DNA of 64,000 nucleotides, from NCBI RefSeq assembly GCF_020400655.1, contig NZ_JAINRC010000004.1, positions 62,001 to 126,000 on the forward strand, written 5' to 3'. The position numbers and the translations under genes are program-made. This document shows positions 46,648 to 54,130 of this stretch, piece after piece. The stretch's first letter is position 1, and every line of letters starts with the position of its first letter. Source of the DNA: Streptomyces spinosus. Lineage in GTDB: Bacteria; Actinomycetota; Actinomycetes; Streptomycetales; Streptomycetaceae. The notes beneath the pieces are model-generated. The model ran no database searches and was not told where the DNA came from. It saw only the letters and a list, made by a program, of their open reading frames with translations.

Positions 46648-47555
46648 ATGGACCACCCGGCGGCGATGGCGGCGACCTCGGCGCGCTCGTCCTCGGGAAG
46701 CGGCCTGCTCGGCGGGCGGACGTCCCGGCGGCACAGGCCGAGCGCGGCGAGGGCCTCCTTGACGATGGTGACGTTGTTGGCGTTGCCGTGCGCGGCGCGC
46801 AGTTCCTCGAAACGGCGGATCTGCTCCCAGACCTTCATGGCGGCCGGGTAGTCCCCGGCGCGCAGCGCCTCGATCATGTTCAGCGAGACGGCCGGGGCGA
46901 CGTTGACGAGTCCGGAGGTGAAGCCGGTGGCGCCGGCGGAGAAGTAGGAGGGCGCGTACGGCTCGGCGAGTCCCGCGACCCACACGAAGCGTTCCAGGCC
47001 CGCGTCCCGGGCGAAGGCGGCGAACCGGGCGGCGTCCGGGACGGCGTACTTGACGCCGATGACGTTCGGGCAGTGGTCGGCGAGTTCGGCGAGCCGGGCG
47101 CCGGGCAGCTGGGCGTTGCGCAGGTACGGCACCACGCCCAGCTCCGGGACGGCCTCGGCGATGGCCCGGTGGTAGTCGACCCAGCCGGCCGCCGAGACGT
47201 ACGGGTGCACGGGCTGGTGGACCATCACCATGTGGGCGCCGAGGTCGCGGGCGTGCCGGGCGGAGGCGACGGCGGTGGGCAGGTCGTGCCCGATGCCGAC
47301 CAGCAGGGTGGCCCGGCCGCCGGCCTCCTCGGCGGTCGACTCGGTGACGAGCCGGCGCTCTTCGGGGGTGAGGGCGTAGAACTCGCCGGTGTTGCCGCAC
47401 GGAGTGAGGGTCCTGATCCCGCCTTCGAGCAGACGGCGCAGCAGGGCCCGGTGGGTCTGGAGGTCGACGGAGCCGTCCTCGGCGAACGGCGTCACCGGGA
47501 TGGCCACCACGTCCGCCAGGGCCGCCCGTTGGCGCTCGAAGGTCACGCTGCTCAT
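46644..47555 (-). CDS. DHDPS/NAL-family aldolase or dehydratase for a 2-keto-3-deoxy sugar acid
   Basis: The 303-residue (beta/alpha)8 barrel has the DHDPS-family carboxylate-binding loop LTPCGNTGEFYALTPEER near residue 50, a tyrosine in GVVPYLRNAQL and the Schiff-base lysine in VIGVKYAVPDAARF near residue 166. It ends in the usual helical domain. Within the family it could be a 2-keto-3-deoxy-sugar-acid aldolase or dehydratase. It is overlapped on both sides, by the GntR regulator gene and by the IlvD/Edd dehydratase gene, so the operon order is regulator, this enzyme, dehydratase. Confidence 0.88.
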   Translation of the reverse strand: MSSVTFERQRAALADVVAIPVTPFAEDGSVDLQTHRALLRRLLEGGIRTLTPCGNTGEFYALTPEERRLVTESTAEEAGGRATLLVGIGHDLPTAVASARHARDLGAHMVMVHQPVHPYVSAAGWVDYHRAIAEAVPELGVVPYLRNAQLPGARLAELADHCPNVIGVKYAVPDAARFAAFARDAGLERFVWVAGLAEPYAPSYFSAGATGFTSGLVNVAPAVSLNMIEALRAGDYPAAMKVWEQIRRFEELRAAHGNANNVTIVKEALAALGLCRRDVRPPSRPLPEDERAEVAAIAAGWSI

Positions 47556-48208
47556 CTCTGGCCCTCCTCTGGGCGGGGCTCGGGGAACGCACGGCGCACG
47601 AAGGACGCGATGTGCGCGTGCAGGGCGCTCGCGGCGCCGTCGGCGTCACCGTCCAGCGCGAGCCGCAGGATCTCCCGGTGTTCGGCGGCCTCCCGCTCCC
47701 AGGAGGGGTCGGCGGCCCAGGCCACGGCGGAGACGAGGGCGGCCTGGTCGCGGACCTCGTCCAGCATCCGGCCGAGCAGCGGGTTGCCGCACGGCAGGTA
47801 GAGGGCGCGGTGGAACTCCCGGTTGGCGAGGGAGCGTTCGGCGGCGTCGGCGGCGGCGTCGGCGCGGGTCAGCGCGTCCCGCGCGGCGTCGAGGGACGCG
47901 CCCCGCGCGACGGCCCGGCGCAGGGCCTCGGGTTCGAGCAGCAGCCGTACGTCGTAGACCTCGCGTGCCATGTCCGCGTCGACCATGCGCACCGTGACGC
48001 CCTTGTACTGGCTCATCACCACGAGTCCGGTCCCGGCGAGGGTCTTCAGCGCCTCGCGCACCGGGGTCTTGGACACCCCGAACTGCGCGGCCAGTTCCGC
48101 CTCCACCAGGGCCTGACCGGGCGTCAGCAGCCCGGTCAGGATGCGGTGTTTGATCGCGTCGAGCACGTACTGGGTGCGGGACGGGATCGGGGTGGGCACA
48201 GAGGTCAT
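47552..48208 (-). CDS. GntR-family regulator, FadR/FCD subfamily
   Basis: The 218-residue protein has an N-terminal winged helix (QYVLDAIKHRILTGLLTPGQ, ELAAQFGVSKTPVREALKTL) and a C-terminal all-helical FCD domain. The latter shows metal-ligand-type residues in ANREFHRALYLPCGN and AAEHREILRLALDGDAD. As first gene of the sugar-acid operon, overlapping the next gene by 4 nt, it probably represses its own unit until a sugar acid binds. Candidate operators lie immediately upstream at 48239-48261. Confidence 0.93.
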   Translation of the reverse strand: MTSVPTPIPSRTQYVLDAIKHRILTGLLTPGQALVEAELAAQFGVSKTPVREALKTLAGTGLVVMSQYKGVTVRMVDADMAREVYDVRLLLEPEALRRAVARGASLDAARDALTRADAAADAAERSLANREFHRALYLPCGNPLLGRMLDEVRDQAALVSAVAWAADPSWEREAAEHREILRLALDGDADGAASALHAHIASFVRRAFPEPRPEEGQR

Positions 48209-48510
48209 GCGGCCCTCTCGGATCTCACATATCGCGTCTCATATATGACGTACGAAGTACGACGCGTCGAAGGTAGGAGGGGGCCCTGTTGTCGTCAATG
48301 GTTGTGACAGAGGAAGTCGGGCGGGGACCGGGGGAGGCCGGCGTGCGGGCGGGACCCGGATCGCGGTGAGCCGCGCCGCAATCCGTGTGCCGCCGCAACG
48401 CGGCGAACGCGCCGGGCCAGGCGACCCCCACCTCGGCGCCTCCCTCCGGACGGTGAGCGGCATGGCGGCAGGGGACGGCGCCTCCTCCCCCGTCCGGCTC
48501 ACCGCACCGG
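48209..48510. other. Gene-free stretch upstream of the GntR operon
   Basis: About 300 nt between the GntR start and the stop of the small cysteine protein gene. The first 50 nt hold two palindromes (separate entry) and an AT-rich patch that probably contains the operon promoter. The remainder is GC-rich, has no frame with convincing codon use, and shows nothing else I can support. Confidence 0.55.
48239..48261 (-). promoter_or_regulatory. Two palindromes upstream of the GntR regulator
   Basis: TCATATATGA (48239-48248) is a perfect 10-nt palindrome, directly followed by CGTAC-GAA-GTACG (48249-48261). They begin 31 nt upstream of the regulator ATG. Adjacent palindromes there are good candidates for FCD-GntR operators and for the promoter -10. 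Confidence 0.45.
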
Positions 48511-48792
48511 TCAGACCTCCATCACCGCGTCGCAGTCCGGGCACACCAGGGACGCGTACGCGGCGGGGTACCACGGCTCCCCGGGGCGCCCGGAAGGCGT
48601 GCCGGGTGCTTTCGTCATCGCGAAGGTGTCCCTGCCGCACAGGGTCCGCGGGCCGGCGGCGTCGGGCCTGTCGGGGGCGGCGGGCGCCGCGTGCACCCTG
48701 TGGGGGAGCCGTTGTGCGCCGGGCGGCCCGGCCGTGGGGGTGCGTGCGGCCACGGGCTGTTCGAGCTCGTACACGACGACGATCCCGCTCAT
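48511..48792 (-). CDS. Small conserved protein with two cysteine pairs or partial zinc ribbon
   Basis: A 93-residue protein from ATG 48792. It starts MSGIVVVYELEQPVA, has an alanine/proline-rich middle with RTLCGRDTFAMTKAPG, and ends YASLVCPDCDAVMEV. The CPDC pair plus the earlier single cysteine resemble an incomplete zinc site of a type common in small Streptomyces proteins of unknown function. It is followed closely upstream by another small gene in the same direction. No function can be assigned. Confidence 0.65.
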   Translation of the reverse strand: MSGIVVVYELEQPVAARTPTAGPPGAQRLPHRVHAAPAAPDRPDAAGPRTLCGRDTFAMTKAPGTPSGRPGEPWYPAAYASLVCPDCDAVMEV

Positions 48793-48829
48793 GTCTCCAC
48801 CGTAGGCGCGGCGGCCCGGCGCGGCCCGT

Positions 48830-49135
48830 TCACCCGCCGCCGGAGCCGGGCAGGCCGAGTTCACGGCCGCGGTAGAAGCCCTCGCGCTCCTCGGCGACGT
48901 AGGGGGCCATGGCCGCCCGCCGGCGCCCCTCCGCCTCGGAGGCCCGCCACGCGTCGCACGCCTCGCGGGAGGCCCAGAACGACACCCCGGTGATCTCCTG
49001 TCCGTCCTCGGACCAGTACGCGTAGGCCCGGTGCAGTCCCTGCGGTGCGGGCTCCGGGCGCCACGCCCGCTCGAAGTCCTCCAGCGTGCCCGGCTGAAGG
49101 CGGCGCGTCGTCACCCACACGTAGTGCTCCTGCAT
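48830..49135 (-). CDS. Antibiotic-biosynthesis-monooxygenase-like (dimeric alpha/beta barrel) protein
   Basis: The 101-residue protein fits a ferredoxin-like dimeric barrel: YVWVTTRRLQPGTLEDFERAW, then HRAYAYWSEDGQEITGVSFWAS and EACDAWRASEAEGRRRAAM. Such ABM-type domains occur in heme-degrading and quinol-oxidising enzymes and in stand-alone stress proteins. No active-site residues can be assigned here. It reads in the same direction as its small neighbours. Confidence 0.75.
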   Translation of the reverse strand: MQEHYVWVTTRRLQPGTLEDFERAWRPEPAPQGLHRAYAYWSEDGQEITGVSFWASREACDAWRASEAEGRRRAAMAPYVAEEREGFYRGRELGLPGSGGG

Positions 49136-49234
49136 GGCGGCTCCCTCCGTACCCGTTCGGCTCGCCCCCTCCCAGGGTCACCGTAGGCCCGATGCGCCGC
49201 TTCCGCCGCCCGGCCCGGGTCCGGCCGCCCCGGG

Positions 49235-49822
49235 TCAGGCCCGGCGCGGCCATCCGGGGTCCCGGCCGCTGAGGGCGACCGCCCGGTCCAGCGGGGGCGC
49301 GTCCGCGGGGACCGGGACGACCGGGCCGAAGGCGCCGTTGCCGCGGCCGGGGTCGTCGGCCGCCACGCGCAGGAAATCGAGGGCCGAGTCGAGGACGGCC
49401 GGGTCCGGGGCGTACTCCCGGCCGGTGGCGCGGGCCAGGTCCCAGCCGTGGACCACCAGCTCGTCGGCGACGACGGCGCCCGCGAGCGCGCCCGGCAGGT
49501 CCACCCCGCCGGCGCGGGTGTCGCCGGTCCAGGCGGCCGGGTCCCGCCAGGCGTCGGCCAGCTCGTCCAGCGCCTTGGGCAGCTCCTCGCGCCAGCCGGG
49601 GCCGAGGTCCGGGAGGGCGGCGTCCGGGCGGGTGTCGGTGGTCGTGCCGAGGTCCTTGCGGGCGGCGTCCCGGAAGGCCACGGACAGCGTCAGCAGGTGG
49701 CCCAGCAGGTCGCGCACCGCGTACTGCGGGCACGGGGTGGCGGCGGTGAGCTGCTCGTCGGTCACCGATGCGGCGAGCCGCGCCACGATCCCGGTCTGCG
49801 GGCCGAGGTCCACCATGGTCAT
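49235..49822 (-). CDS. DinB/mycothiol-dependent maleylpyruvate-isomerase-like metal-binding protein (TIGR03086 type)
   Basis: The 195-residue four-helix protein shows the family pattern TPCPQYAVRDLLGHLLTL near residue 38, with the metal-ligand histidine, and VADELVVHGWDLARATGRE near residue 130 with the second histidine. Such proteins bind a divalent metal and may use mycothiol. ATG 49822 has AAGGAG 6 nt upstream. The gene overlaps no neighbour but lies 2 nt from the DUF6010-like gene upstream, so the two are co-transcribed. The reaction is unknown. Confidence 0.85.
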   Translation of the reverse strand: MTMVDLGPQTGIVARLAASVTDEQLTAATPCPQYAVRDLLGHLLTLSVAFRDAARKDLGTTTDTRPDAALPDLGPGWREELPKALDELADAWRDPAAWTGDTRAGGVDLPGALAGAVVADELVVHGWDLARATGREYAPDPAVLDSALDFLRVAADDPGRGNGAFGPVVPVPADAPPLDRAVALSGRDPGWPRRA

Positions 49823-49824
49823 GA

Positions 49825-50271
49825 TCACTCCTTCGAAGTCGTGCTCCACGGACGAAGGGCTGACCGGCGGGCCTCCCGGAACTCATCGGTGCGGCGCGGC
49901 GGCCCCCACGGCGCGCGGCCGCCGCCGAGGCACCAGAGGGCGATCACCGGGTCGCACAGCGCGCAGCCGAACGACGAGTCGTGCGCGAAGGGGATGATCG
50001 GGTGCCCCTTGAGGTGGTGGACGACGTCCCACACGGTGTGCAGCAGCCAGCCGACGCCGATGAACGCCCACGAGTCCAGGCCCTTGTAGGCGACCCAGGT
50101 GGCGAGCGCCGTGAACGCGAACTCCCACCCGCCGAGGCCGCCGCCGCTGAGGTAGGCGGCCCCCGCACCGGCGACCATGACCGCGTTGAGGCGCCGCCGG
50201 TGGGGTTCCGGGACGAGGGACATGAGGGTGACGTAGAGCAGGCCGACGAGAAGGGGGGCTGGGTAGCGCAT
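49825..50271 (-). CDS. Small membrane protein, DUF6010-like
   Basis: The 148-residue protein has four hydrophobic stretches with conserved polar residues inside them: GWLLHTVWDVVHHLKGHPIIPF includes several histidines (quoted in part), then SSFGCALCDPVIALWCLGG with three cysteines. A histidine/aspartate-rich membrane core with a CALCD motif suggests metal or haem binding, but this is unproven. I recall such proteins as DUF6010. The basic C-terminal tail overlaps no known domain. It precedes the metal-binding DinB-like gene by 2 nt. Confidence 0.78.
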   Translation of the reverse strand: MRYPAPLLVGLLYVTLMSLVPEPHRRRLNAVMVAGAGAAYLSGGGLGGWEFAFTALATWVAYKGLDSWAFIGVGWLLHTVWDVVHHLKGHPIIPFAHDSSFGCALCDPVIALWCLGGGRAPWGPPRRTDEFREARRSALRPWSTTSKE

Positions 50272-50452
50272 GCGGTCGACGGTAGGTTCCCGGGCCCCGC
50301 CGCCCCAGGGGCTCCCGTGCCAGGTTCCGACGGATTGTCGCCGTCACGCCGGGAGGCGGCCGTCCGCCGTATCCAGGGCCTGATCCAGACGAGGGGTCTT
50401 AGGTCACCTGCCCGATCCGCCGCCCCCCGCCTTAGGCCCACGATGACCGGGC

Positions 50453-51685
50453 ATGACGACTTCCTGGACCGTGTCCCGCGTGCTGCGGGACCGCAACGCG
50501 GGGCTGTGCCTCACCGGCCTGGTGGTGTCCGCCTTCGGCACCTCCTCGCTGTGGCTGGCGTCGGGTGTGTGGGTGAAGGAGCTGACCGGCTCGGACGGGC
50601 TGGCCGCCCTGTGCCTTCTCGCGCTGTGGGCGCCCACCCTCGCCGGCCCGGCGCTCGGCACGCTCGCCGACCGGTTCCGCCGCAAGCCCCTGCTCATCAC
50701 GGTGAACCTGGGCCTCGCGGCGCTCCTGCCCGTCCTGTTCGCCGTCGACTCCCCCGGCCGCCTGTGGCTGCTGTTCGCCGTCCTGGTGGTGTACGGCGCC
50801 GCCGGTGCCGTCCATGACGCCGCCGAGTCGGCGCTGATGGCGGCGGCGGTCGGCCCGGAGCTGCTCGGTGACGTCAACGGGCTGCGGACGACGCTCACCG
50901 AGGGCATGAAACTCGTCGCCCCGCTGACCGGGGCGGGTCTCTACGCGGCCTGGGGCGGCCCGGCCGTGGCCTGCCTGGACGCCGTCACCTTCCTGCTCAC
51001 CGCCGGGCTGTGCGGCCTGCTGCGGGTGCGTGAGGAACGGCCCGTCCGGTCCGGCGACGGCTGGCGGAAGCGGACCGCGGAGGGTGTCCGGCACCTGTGG
51101 GGCCACCCCGAGCTGCGCCCGCTGCTCCGGGCGGGCGGTGCGACGATGCTGCTGACGGCGCTGAGCGGCACCACGGTGTACGCCGTGGTGGACCGCCTCG
51201 GCCACTCCCCGGCGTACACCGGCGTGCTGTACGCCGCCCAGGGCGCCGGGTCGGTGACGGCGGGGCTGCTGGCCGGGCCGGCGCTGCGCAGGCTGGGCGG
51301 GCGGCGGTTCGCGGCGGCCGGGATCGCGCTGACCGGGGCGGCGGTGGTGGCACGGGCCGTGCCGTGGGACCCGGTGGCCCTGGCCACCAGCGTGGCGTGC
51401 GGCCTGGGCCTGCCCTGTGCGCTGGTCGCCGCGCTGACGGCGGTGCAGCGGGAGACCCCAGGCCCGCTGCTGGGGCGGGCGACGGCCACCGCCGGCACGC
51501 TGCTCTTCACCCCGAACGTGCTCGGCCTCGCCCTCGGCGCCGGCCTGGTCGAACTGGCCGGCCCCGGGGTGCTGCTGCCGCTCTACGGCCTGGCACTCCT
51601 CCTGACGGCCACCCTGCTGGCCCGGCTTCCAGCGAGCGCGTCCGGGACCACCGCCGGGCCCCCGTCCGACGCCGGCCCGGCGTGA
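50453..51685 (+). CDS. MFS transporter (drug/metabolite exporter type)
   Basis: The 410-residue protein has about 12 membrane segments and the MFS loop signature GTLADRFRRKPLLI near residue 70. A repeated, weaker form lies in the second half (LRRLGGRRFAAAGIAL). An N-terminal RDRNAGLCLTGLVVSAFGTSSLW segment is typical of the DHA3-like exporters. It is monocistronic, with TAGGCC at 50433-50438 as a possible -10 and a short leader. Another ATG at 50443 is out of frame. The substrate is unknown; no antibiotic or catabolic gene is adjacent. Confidence 0.9.
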   Translation: MTTSWTVSRVLRDRNAGLCLTGLVVSAFGTSSLWLASGVWVKELTGSDGLAALCLLALWAPTLAGPALGTLADRFRRKPLLITVNLGLAALLPVLFAVDSPGRLWLLFAVLVVYGAAGAVHDAAESALMAAAVGPELLGDVNGLRTTLTEGMKLVAPLTGAGLYAAWGGPAVACLDAVTFLLTAGLCGLLRVREERPVRSGDGWRKRTAEGVRHLWGHPELRPLLRAGGATMLLTALSGTTVYAVVDRLGHSPAYTGVLYAAQGAGSVTAGLLAGPALRRLGGRRFAAAGIALTGAAVVARAVPWDPVALATSVACGLGLPCALVAALTAVQRETPGPLLGRATATAGTLLFTPNVLGLALGAGLVELAGPGVLLPLYGLALLLTATLLARLPASASGTTAGPPSDAGPA

Positions 51686-51779
51686 CACGACCGCGCTTCC
51701 ACCGCGCCTTCCTCCAACACACGCGCCGCGACCGGCCGGCCCACACCGGCCCCACCGCCGCACACCCGCACGCCCCGCC

Positions 51780-52943
51780 TCAACGCACCGCCAGCGCCTC
51801 CCGGACCGCCGCCAGGTCCGCGTCCGACGCCAGCCCGGCGTGGTACAGCCGCAGTTCCGTCGCGCCTTCGGCACGCGCGCGTGCCGCGTCCGCCGCGAGG
51901 GTGGCGGGGCTGCCGCCCATCCCCGCGACGACCGTCAGGTTGGCGGCCAGCACCGTGTCCTCGCGCGCCTGGGCGGCGAAGGGTGCCAGCAGGGCCGTAC
52001 CGCCGGTGCAGGGCACCACCACGCCGTCGGCGACGGACAGGATGTGGGCCGGGTCGACGCCCACGTTGGCACCGCAGTGGTACGGGACCGGGTCGGCGTG
52101 CAGCAGGATCCGGAAGCCGTCCGGTGCGGCGGCGCGCACGGCGGCGACGGCCTCCTCCTGGAGGCTGCGGGCGGTGGTGTCGCGCCACGCGCGCGTGGCG
52201 GCCGCCGTGTCCTGGCCGAGCAGCTTCTCCACCGTCGGCCAGCCCTCGTCGTCCGCCGTGCCCCGCCACAGCGGCTCCAGCGCCCCGCGCACGGCCCCGG
52301 CCAGCGCGTCGGCGTCCAGTCCCCGCTCGCCGTAGCCGGTGCGGCAGGACGGGCAGAAGCACAGGGACATCAGGTACTGCCCGGCGTCCCCGAGGCCGAC
52401 GCCGGCGGTCTTGTCGTGGGCGTGCAGGTGCTGCAGCCCGTACCAGCCGAGGGATTCCAGTTCGGTGCCGCGCGCGCCGGGGCGCACGGCGGCCTCGGCG
52501 GCCAGGTCGACCAGGTACGCGCGCGTGGCGGGCTGGGCGACGCAGGGGGCCCACGGGTAGCGGTCGCCGTAGGCGTTGACGACCGAGGTGTCCGGATGCT
52601 CGGCGCCCAGCCGGGAGTTGTGGGCGAGGACGACCCAGGTGTGCACCTCCAGGCCGGCCGCGGCGAGGGCTTCGGCGGCCTCGCCGTGGGCGTTGCCGGG
52701 GGCCCAGCGGCCGGCGGGGTAGGGCCGCAGGCCGCGGCCCGCCCAGCGGTCGCCCGGCGGGTAGAGGACGGCCGCGTACTCGGCGGTGACGATGCGGTGG
52801 CGGGGGTGGCGGGGGGTGAGGGCACGGGTGGAGTGGTAGGCGGAGGCCAGGGTCACCTGCTCCACACCGAGTCCGGCGATCCGCTCCGGGGCGGCGGGGT
52901 CCCCGTTGACGTCCCAGGGGTAGACGAACGCCGACGCCTTCAC
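51780..52943 (-). CDS. Unknown 387-aa protein linked to uronate catabolism; probable TIM-barrel fold
   Basis: I do not recognise a named family. The protein (GTG 52943, GGGAGGA 5 nt upstream) starts KASAFVYPWDVNGDPAAPER, then ASAYHSTRALTPRHPRHRI, ALAAAGLEVHTWVVLAHNSR and NAYGDRYPWAPCVAQPATR. It continues with LESLGWYGLQHLHAHDK, LMSLCFCPSCRTGYGERG and late strands FRILLHADPVPYHCGANVG and TELRLYHAGLAS. Alternating strands and helices with histidines, aspartates and aromatic residues resemble a glycoside-hydrolase-like barrel. The CFCPSC motif (plus another cysteine) is like that in cytosolic sugar-hydrolase-like proteins and may bind zinc. It lies 34 nt downstream of the KDG dehydratase gene, so it is in that operon and probably acts on a uronate-derived substrate. 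No signal peptide is present. Confidence 0.8.
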   Translation of the reverse strand: MKASAFVYPWDVNGDPAAPERIAGLGVEQVTLASAYHSTRALTPRHPRHRIVTAEYAAVLYPPGDRWAGRGLRPYPAGRWAPGNAHGEAAEALAAAGLEVHTWVVLAHNSRLGAEHPDTSVVNAYGDRYPWAPCVAQPATRAYLVDLAAEAAVRPGARGTELESLGWYGLQHLHAHDKTAGVGLGDAGQYLMSLCFCPSCRTGYGERGLDADALAGAVRGALEPLWRGTADDEGWPTVEKLLGQDTAAATRAWRDTTARSLQEEAVAAVRAAAPDGFRILLHADPVPYHCGANVGVDPAHILSVADGVVVPCTGGTALLAPFAAQAREDTVLAANLTVVAGMGGSPATLAADAARARAEGATELRLYHAGLASDADLAAVREALAVR

Positions 52944-52977
52944 CCGTCCTCCCCCGGCAGGGCGTGGCCGTGCTCGC

Positions 52978-53919
52978 TCACGCGTCCTCCTCCAGCAGTT
53001 CGTAGCCGCGTTCGATGAGCCGGGCGAGCTGTTTGACGTGCTCCTCGGCGGGCTCGTGCAGCGGGGGCCGGACCTCGCCGACGTCGAGGCCGCGCAGCCG
53101 GACCCCGGCCTTGACGAGGGAGACGGCGTATCCGCGGCCCTGCGCGCGCAGTTCCACGAACGGGCGGTAGAAGCCGTCCAGGAGGCGGTGGACGGTGGGC
53201 AGGTCGTCCGTCCGCAGGGCTTGGTGGAAGGCGAGGGCGATCTCCGGCGCGAAGCAGAACACGGCGGAGGAGTAGAGGGTGATGCCGAGGGCGCCGTAGG
53301 CGAGCTGGGTCTGCTCGGCGGTGGGCAGGCCGTTGAAGTACAGGAAGTCGCCGGGGGTCTCGGTGCGGACCGCGCTGACGACCCGCTGCATGAGGTCGAG
53401 GTCGCCGAGGCCGTCCTTGAGGCCGATGACACCGTCGGTGCGGGCCAGTTCGACCACGGTCGCCGGGGTGAAGACGGCGTTGTCGCGCTGGTAGACGATG
53501 ACGGGCAGGCCGGTGGCGGCGGCGACCTCCCGGTAGTGCCGCAGCAGGCCCTCCTGGCCGGCGACCACGAGGTAGGGCGGCATGGCGAGGAGGCCGTCGG
53601 CGCCCGCACCGGCGGCGATGCGCGCGTAGCGGACGGCGAGGGCGGTACCGTAACCGGCGCCCGCGACGACCGGGACGCGCCCTTCGGCCGCCTCGACGGC
53701 CGCCCGGACGCAGGCCTCGAACTCCTCCGGCAGCAGCGCGTGGAACTCCCCGGTGCCGCAGCAGGCGAAGACGGCGGCCGCGCCGGCCGCGACACCGCGG
53801 CGCACATGGGTGCGGTAGGTGTCCAGGTCGAGCGAGCCGTCGGGGCCGTAGGCCGTGACGGGGAAGAACAGCGGCCCGCGCGGATCGCTGAGCCGTTCGG
53901 TCAGAGGGGCTGGCGTCAC
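52978..53919 (-). CDS. 5-dehydro-4-deoxyglucarate dehydratase (KDG dehydratase)
   Basis: The enzyme converts 5-keto-4-deoxy-glucarate to 2-oxoglutarate semialdehyde with loss of water and CO2. The 313-residue DHDPS-family barrel has GPLFFPVTAYGPDGSLDL, the loop VFACCGTGEFHALLPEE, LAMPPYLVVAGQEGLLRHY, a tyrosine in PVIVYQRDNAVF and the Schiff-base lysine in GVIGLKDGLGDLDLMQR. FLYFNGLPTAEQ is typical of this enzyme and distinguishes it from DHDPS. I prefer GTG 53919, with GGGAGAG just upstream, over GTG 53937, which has no ribosome site. It is divergent from uronate dehydrogenase. Confidence 0.93.
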   Translation of the reverse strand: MTPAPLTERLSDPRGPLFFPVTAYGPDGSLDLDTYRTHVRRGVAAGAAAVFACCGTGEFHALLPEEFEACVRAAVEAAEGRVPVVAGAGYGTALAVRYARIAAGAGADGLLAMPPYLVVAGQEGLLRHYREVAAATGLPVIVYQRDNAVFTPATVVELARTDGVIGLKDGLGDLDLMQRVVSAVRTETPGDFLYFNGLPTAEQTQLAYGALGITLYSSAVFCFAPEIALAFHQALRTDDLPTVHRLLDGFYRPFVELRAQGRGYAVSLVKAGVRLRGLDVGEVRPPLHEPAEEHVKQLARLIERGYELLEEDA

Positions 53920-53944
53920 GGACTCTCCCTTGGACACGCCGGTG

Positions 53945-53974
53945 CATGTTTCTGATCCACGTCCATATTTCTGA
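53945..53974. promoter_or_regulatory. Direct repeats CAT(G/A)TTTCTGA upstream of KDG dehydratase
   Basis: CATGTTTCTGA (53945-53955) and CATATTTCTGA (53964-53974) differ by one base and start 19 nt apart, in the divergent gap with uronate dehydrogenase. They lie just before the dehydratase start and are good candidates for regulator binding, perhaps by the DeoR protein encoded nearby. Confidence 0.35.
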
Positions 53975-54062
53975 ACGTGACCACGCTAAAGGGCCGTGTC
54001 GCGGCGGGTCAAGCAGGCGAACTCGCACGACCGGGCGCGAATTCGACGACTTCACGCGACAC

Positions 54063-54109
54063 TTGACGGTGCCCGGTGAACTCTCTAGCGTGTCCACGTA
54101 TGTGAATAC
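54063..54109 (+). promoter_or_regulatory. Consensus-like promoter of uronate dehydrogenase with overlapping palindrome
   Basis: TTGACG (54063-54068) and TAGCGT (54086-54091) are spaced by 17 nt, an excellent vegetative promoter for Streptomyces. Directly downstream GTAT-GTGA-ATAC (54098-54109) covers the expected transcription start, where a repressor would block transcription. Confidence 0.65.
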
Positions 54110-54130
54110 CGGCCACAAGGAGAACCGAGG

